Positions 5,892 through 7,203 of a stretch of DNA of 7,203 nt are shown here, in pieces. The translations under genes and the position numbers were made by a program. This stretch comes from Spirochaetaceae bacterium. GTDB lineage: Bacteria > Spirochaetota > Spirochaetia > UBA9216. Position 1 is the first letter of the stretch. Each line of letters opens with the position of its first letter. The notes beneath the pieces are model-generated. The model was not told the DNA's origin, did no database searches, and saw only the letters and a program-made list of their open reading frames with translations. The stretch lies in assembly GCA_028527945.1 (NCBI GenBank), contig JAQQAK010000300.1, positions 1-7,203 of the forward strand. The letters run 5' to 3'.

Positions 5892-5930
5892 GATACAATT
5901 TTTAAACTTTGAAAGTTTTGAAATTGTGTC
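5892..5930. repeat. 39-bp near-perfect inverted repeat upstream of the operon promoter
   Basis: The repeat is centred on G5911. The inner arms AAACTTT/AAAGTTT are perfect, CAATTT/AAATTG flank them after a two-base imperfection, and GATA/TGTC extend them. Of 19 arm pairs, 16 are Watson-Crick and two are G-T. The centre lies about 97 bases before the predicted operon start, so it could bind a dimeric regulator. As RNA it would be a long hairpin at the 3' end of the DUF3783 transcript, but no T-tract follows it. Confidence 0.55.
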
Positions 5931-5937
5931 TCATGAT

Positions 5938-5963
5938 TAAATGAAGAAAAAAATACAACTTGT
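5938..5963. repeat. 26-nt intergenic repeat, copy 2
   Basis: This is the same element as at 218-243, with one substitution, placed seven bases after the 39-bp inverted repeat. Read on the minus strand it ends in an AATAC/GTATT mini-stem followed by seven T. It could therefore act as a weak, AU-rich terminator for the DUF3783 gene. Confidence 0.6.
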
Positions 5964-6014
5964 ATTCTATATAAATCACCATAGCTATGAAATCTATGAC
6001 TTATTTCAAGAGGT

Positions 6015-6221
6015 TCAGTTTTCTTGTTTTTTGGTCATATACTCATGTTCTTCGCGAACTTCTTTTATAAGATCTTTAACAACCCAGTTTCTGTTTGTTT
6101 CAGTTCCCATTGCAAAAGCTATGTCGCCTGGTTTATCTGTAATACTTTTTACAGCTTTTATTATTTCCATAGTTTCTTTCTGAGAGAATCCATTAATAAA
6201 AATAAACTTGTCATTTTCCAT
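6015..6221 (-). CDS. DUF3783-like small protein
   Basis: This is a 68-residue soluble protein of unknown function. The C-terminal half carries TETNRNW (40-46) and then EVREEHEYM (54-62). This fits the pattern I recall for DUF3783, a short uncharacterised domain of anaerobes with a T-x-x-N-x-x-W followed by an EL-x-x-EHE-x-M helix. The N-terminus (FIFINGFSQKE) looks like a beta-strand followed by a helix. A good SD, GGAGGT at 6237-6242, sits 15 bases before the ATG, longer than usual. A non-ATG start (CTG or ATT, in frame just upstream) is possible and would add one or two residues. TATAAT at 6250-6255 may be its -10. It points the same way as the eut operon but is separated by 224 bases with its own promoter, so it is probably not part of that operon. 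Confidence 0.72.
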   Translation of the reverse strand: MENDKFIFINGFSQKETMEIIKAVKSITDKPGDIAFAMGTETNRNWVVKDLIKEVREEHEYMTKKQEN

Positions 6222-6236
6222 AATCAGCTTTTTATT

Positions 6237-6255
6237 ACCTCCATGTCAGATTATA
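6237..6255 (-). promoter_or_regulatory. -10 box and SD of the DUF3783-like gene
   Basis: On the minus strand TATAAT (6250-6255) is followed seven bases later by GGAGGT (6237-6242). No good -35 is visible at 16-18 bases upstream. If used, this -10 makes an mRNA that starts almost at its SD. The 15-base gap from the SD to ATG 6221 is long for this kind of site. Confidence 0.45.
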
Positions 6256-6277
6256 GTATAGATTTATATAAGATTAG

Positions 6278-6283
6278 TATAAT
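6278..6283 (+). promoter_or_regulatory. Possible -10 box of the EamA transporter gene
   Basis: A perfect TATAAT ends 10 bases before ATG 6294. It would place the transcript start near 6290, giving an mRNA with almost no leader. No good -35 is visible 16-18 bases upstream. The DNA is so AT-rich that alternatives such as TATAGT (6252-6257) cannot be excluded. Confidence 0.35.
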
Positions 6284-6293
6284 AATGTTCAGT

Positions 6294-7166
6294 ATGGATA
6301 CCAGAAAAAAATCTATTTTAGCTGATTTTATGATTTTATCTTCCGCTCTTTTATGGGGAGGAGAATATGTTGTGGTTAAAGATGTGTTGGATTACCTTTC
6401 TCCATGTTGGGTAAATGCTTTTCGCTTCATTGCCGCATCTCTTTTAATGCTTCCTATATTTTGGCGTAATTTTCGTAATGTAAGTAAAAAGGAAGTTTTT
6501 GCGGGGTTTATTCTTGGTGTTTTTCTTTTTGCAGGCTTTACTCTTCAGACTGTGGGGTTGGTAAAAACAACAGCAGGAAAATCCGGCTTTTTGACGGCTT
6601 CATATGTTGTTATGGTTCCTTTTCTTGTCTGGCTTCTGAAGAAGGAGTTTCCGGGATTTAAGGCTTTGATTTGTGCTGGAATTCTTATTTCAGGAATTGC
6701 TTTATTGTCTTTAGATATGGGCGGTGGATTTAATCAGGGAGATCTTCTCACTATTATAGCTGCGGTGTCTTTTGCCTGTGGAATTATAGGGTTTGATATT
6801 TATTCTAAAAAGTATGATCCAATTAATCTTACAATACTTGAGATGTTTACCGGAGGTCTTCTGGCCTTGGTTGTTGCAGCCTTCCTTGAACCTGTTCCAA
6901 ATAATATTTCATTCGGTGGTAAAGAGATTCTACAGCTTGTTTATCTAGTTGTCTTTGGTTCAATTGTTTGTCATTTGCTATCTAATGTGGCGTTAAAATG
7001 GACAAACGCAACACATGCTTCTATTCTTTGGTCGCTTGAATCTGTTTTTGCTATGGTTTTTGGAATTCTTTTTCTTGGTGAGGGAATGACTCTAAGAATC
7101 GGTATCGGTTTCTCACTTGTTCTTGCTGCTGTTTTGTTGACAGAACTTGGTGGTAAATCTAAGTAA
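6294..7166 (+). CDS. EamA/DMT-family transporter
   Basis: This is an integral inner-membrane transporter of the drug/metabolite superfamily, 290 residues from ATG 6294, with about ten predicted helices in two EamA repeats (about 8-140 and 149-286). Helix 1 has the typical LLWGGEYVVVKD; TLQTVGLVKTTAGKSGFLTA precedes helix 4; a second-half SILWSLESVFAMVFGILFLGE mirrors the first repeat. EamA members move amino acids, nucleosides or other small metabolites, often outward, and the substrate cannot be read from sequence. ATG 6285 is an equally possible start, adding MFS. Neither start has an SD, and a TATAAT at 6278-6283 lies so close that the mRNA may be nearly leaderless. The frame stays open upstream to 6024, but that part overlaps the DUF3783-like gene. 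It is divergent from the eut operon, so a link to ethanolamine transport is only a guess. Confidence 0.88.
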   Translation: MDTRKKSILADFMILSSALLWGGEYVVVKDVLDYLSPCWVNAFRFIAASLLMLPIFWRNFRNVSKKEVFAGFILGVFLFAGFTLQTVGLVKTTAGKSGFLTASYVVMVPFLVWLLKKEFPGFKALICAGILISGIALLSLDMGGGFNQGDLLTIIAAVSFACGIIGFDIYSKKYDPINLTILEMFTGGLLALVVAAFLEPVPNNISFGGKEILQLVYLVVFGSIVCHLLSNVALKWTNATHASILWSLESVFAMVFGILFLGEGMTLRIGIGFSLVLAAVLLTELGGKSK

Positions 7167-7170
7167 TATA

Positions 7171-7203
7171 GCCTCTTTAAATTCCCGGTTGGGTTTTAAA
7201 GAG
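7171..7203 (+). terminator. Hairpin repeat, right copy, after the transporter (cut by window end)
   Basis: GCCTCTTTAAA begins a hairpin whose second arm, TTTAAAGAG, runs off the window with presumably GC missing. It starts four bases past the transporter stop, so it probably ends that mRNA. It matches the reverse complement of 287-321 at 30 of 33 positions. Whether a T-tract follows cannot be seen. Confidence 0.7.

Noticed and set aside
5980..5989. 10-bp palindrome CATAGCTATG
   Set aside because: It is short, expected by chance in such AT-rich DNA, and has no second copy or clear promoter relation.
5941..6183. 80-codon plus-strand ORF starting MKKKIQLV
   Set aside because: It has no SD, starts in a repeat copy, and overlaps the better supported DUF3783-like gene on the other strand.
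6024..6293. 90-codon N-terminal extension of the transporter frame
   Set aside because: It overlaps the DUF3783-like gene antisense, and EamA homology starts at MDTRKKSILADF. The extension is Phe/Tyr-rich shadow sequence.
1..7203. CRISPR array, tRNA, rRNA or transposase
   Set aside because: No regularly spaced repeats, no tRNA-like cloverleaf or rRNA segment, and no transposase-like frame were seen on either strand.

Overview
This is a 7.2-kb window from a low-G+C bacterium. Its core is a compact ethanolamine-use operon on the minus strand. Shine-Dalgarno (SD) sites are strong and AGGAGG-like, intergenic DNA is very AT-rich, and hairpin repeats are frequent. Adenosylcobalamin-dependent ethanolamine ammonia-lyase suggests a host- or gut-associated anaerobe. 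A spirochaete (Treponema-like) or a clostridial relative would fit, but no marker gene settles this, so the placement is low-confidence inference.

Layout, left to right. Bases 1-146 hold the 3' end of an unrecognised plus-strand gene. Bases 147-642 hold no conventional gene but carry six hairpins. They also carry, on the minus strand, a complete small transcription unit: a TTGACA-17-TACTAT promoter, an AGGAGG site, a 24-codon ORF and a UCCG-loop terminator. It resembles an amino-acid attenuator leader, yet nothing in the window lies downstream for it to control. Bases 643-5790 hold, in transcription order on the minus strand, a YtcJ-type amidohydrolase, eutA, eutB and eutC, with gaps of 5, 38 and 11 nt. 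A near-consensus promoter (ATGACA-17-TATAAT) sits at 5821-5849, and no terminator was seen within the operon. A DUF3783-like small protein (6015-6221, minus) and an EamA/DMT-family membrane transporter (about 6294-7166, plus) are transcribed divergently. A hairpin at 7171-7203, cut by the window edge, follows the transporter.

How the genes fit together. EutB and EutC form ethanolamine ammonia-lyase, which converts ethanolamine to acetaldehyde and ammonia. EutA is the ATP-dependent factor that restores enzyme carrying inactivated cobalamin. No microcompartment shell gene, EutH permease or acetaldehyde dehydrogenase lies in the window. The first gene is instead an amidohydrolase, so this operon may release ethanolamine from an amide such as an N-acylethanolamine before deaminating it. 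That link rests on gene order only.

Repeats. A 35-nt hairpin at 287-321 recurs in inverted orientation, loop included, at 7171-7203. A 26-nt element at 218-243 recurs at 5938-5963 with one difference, each copy just after a different hairpin.
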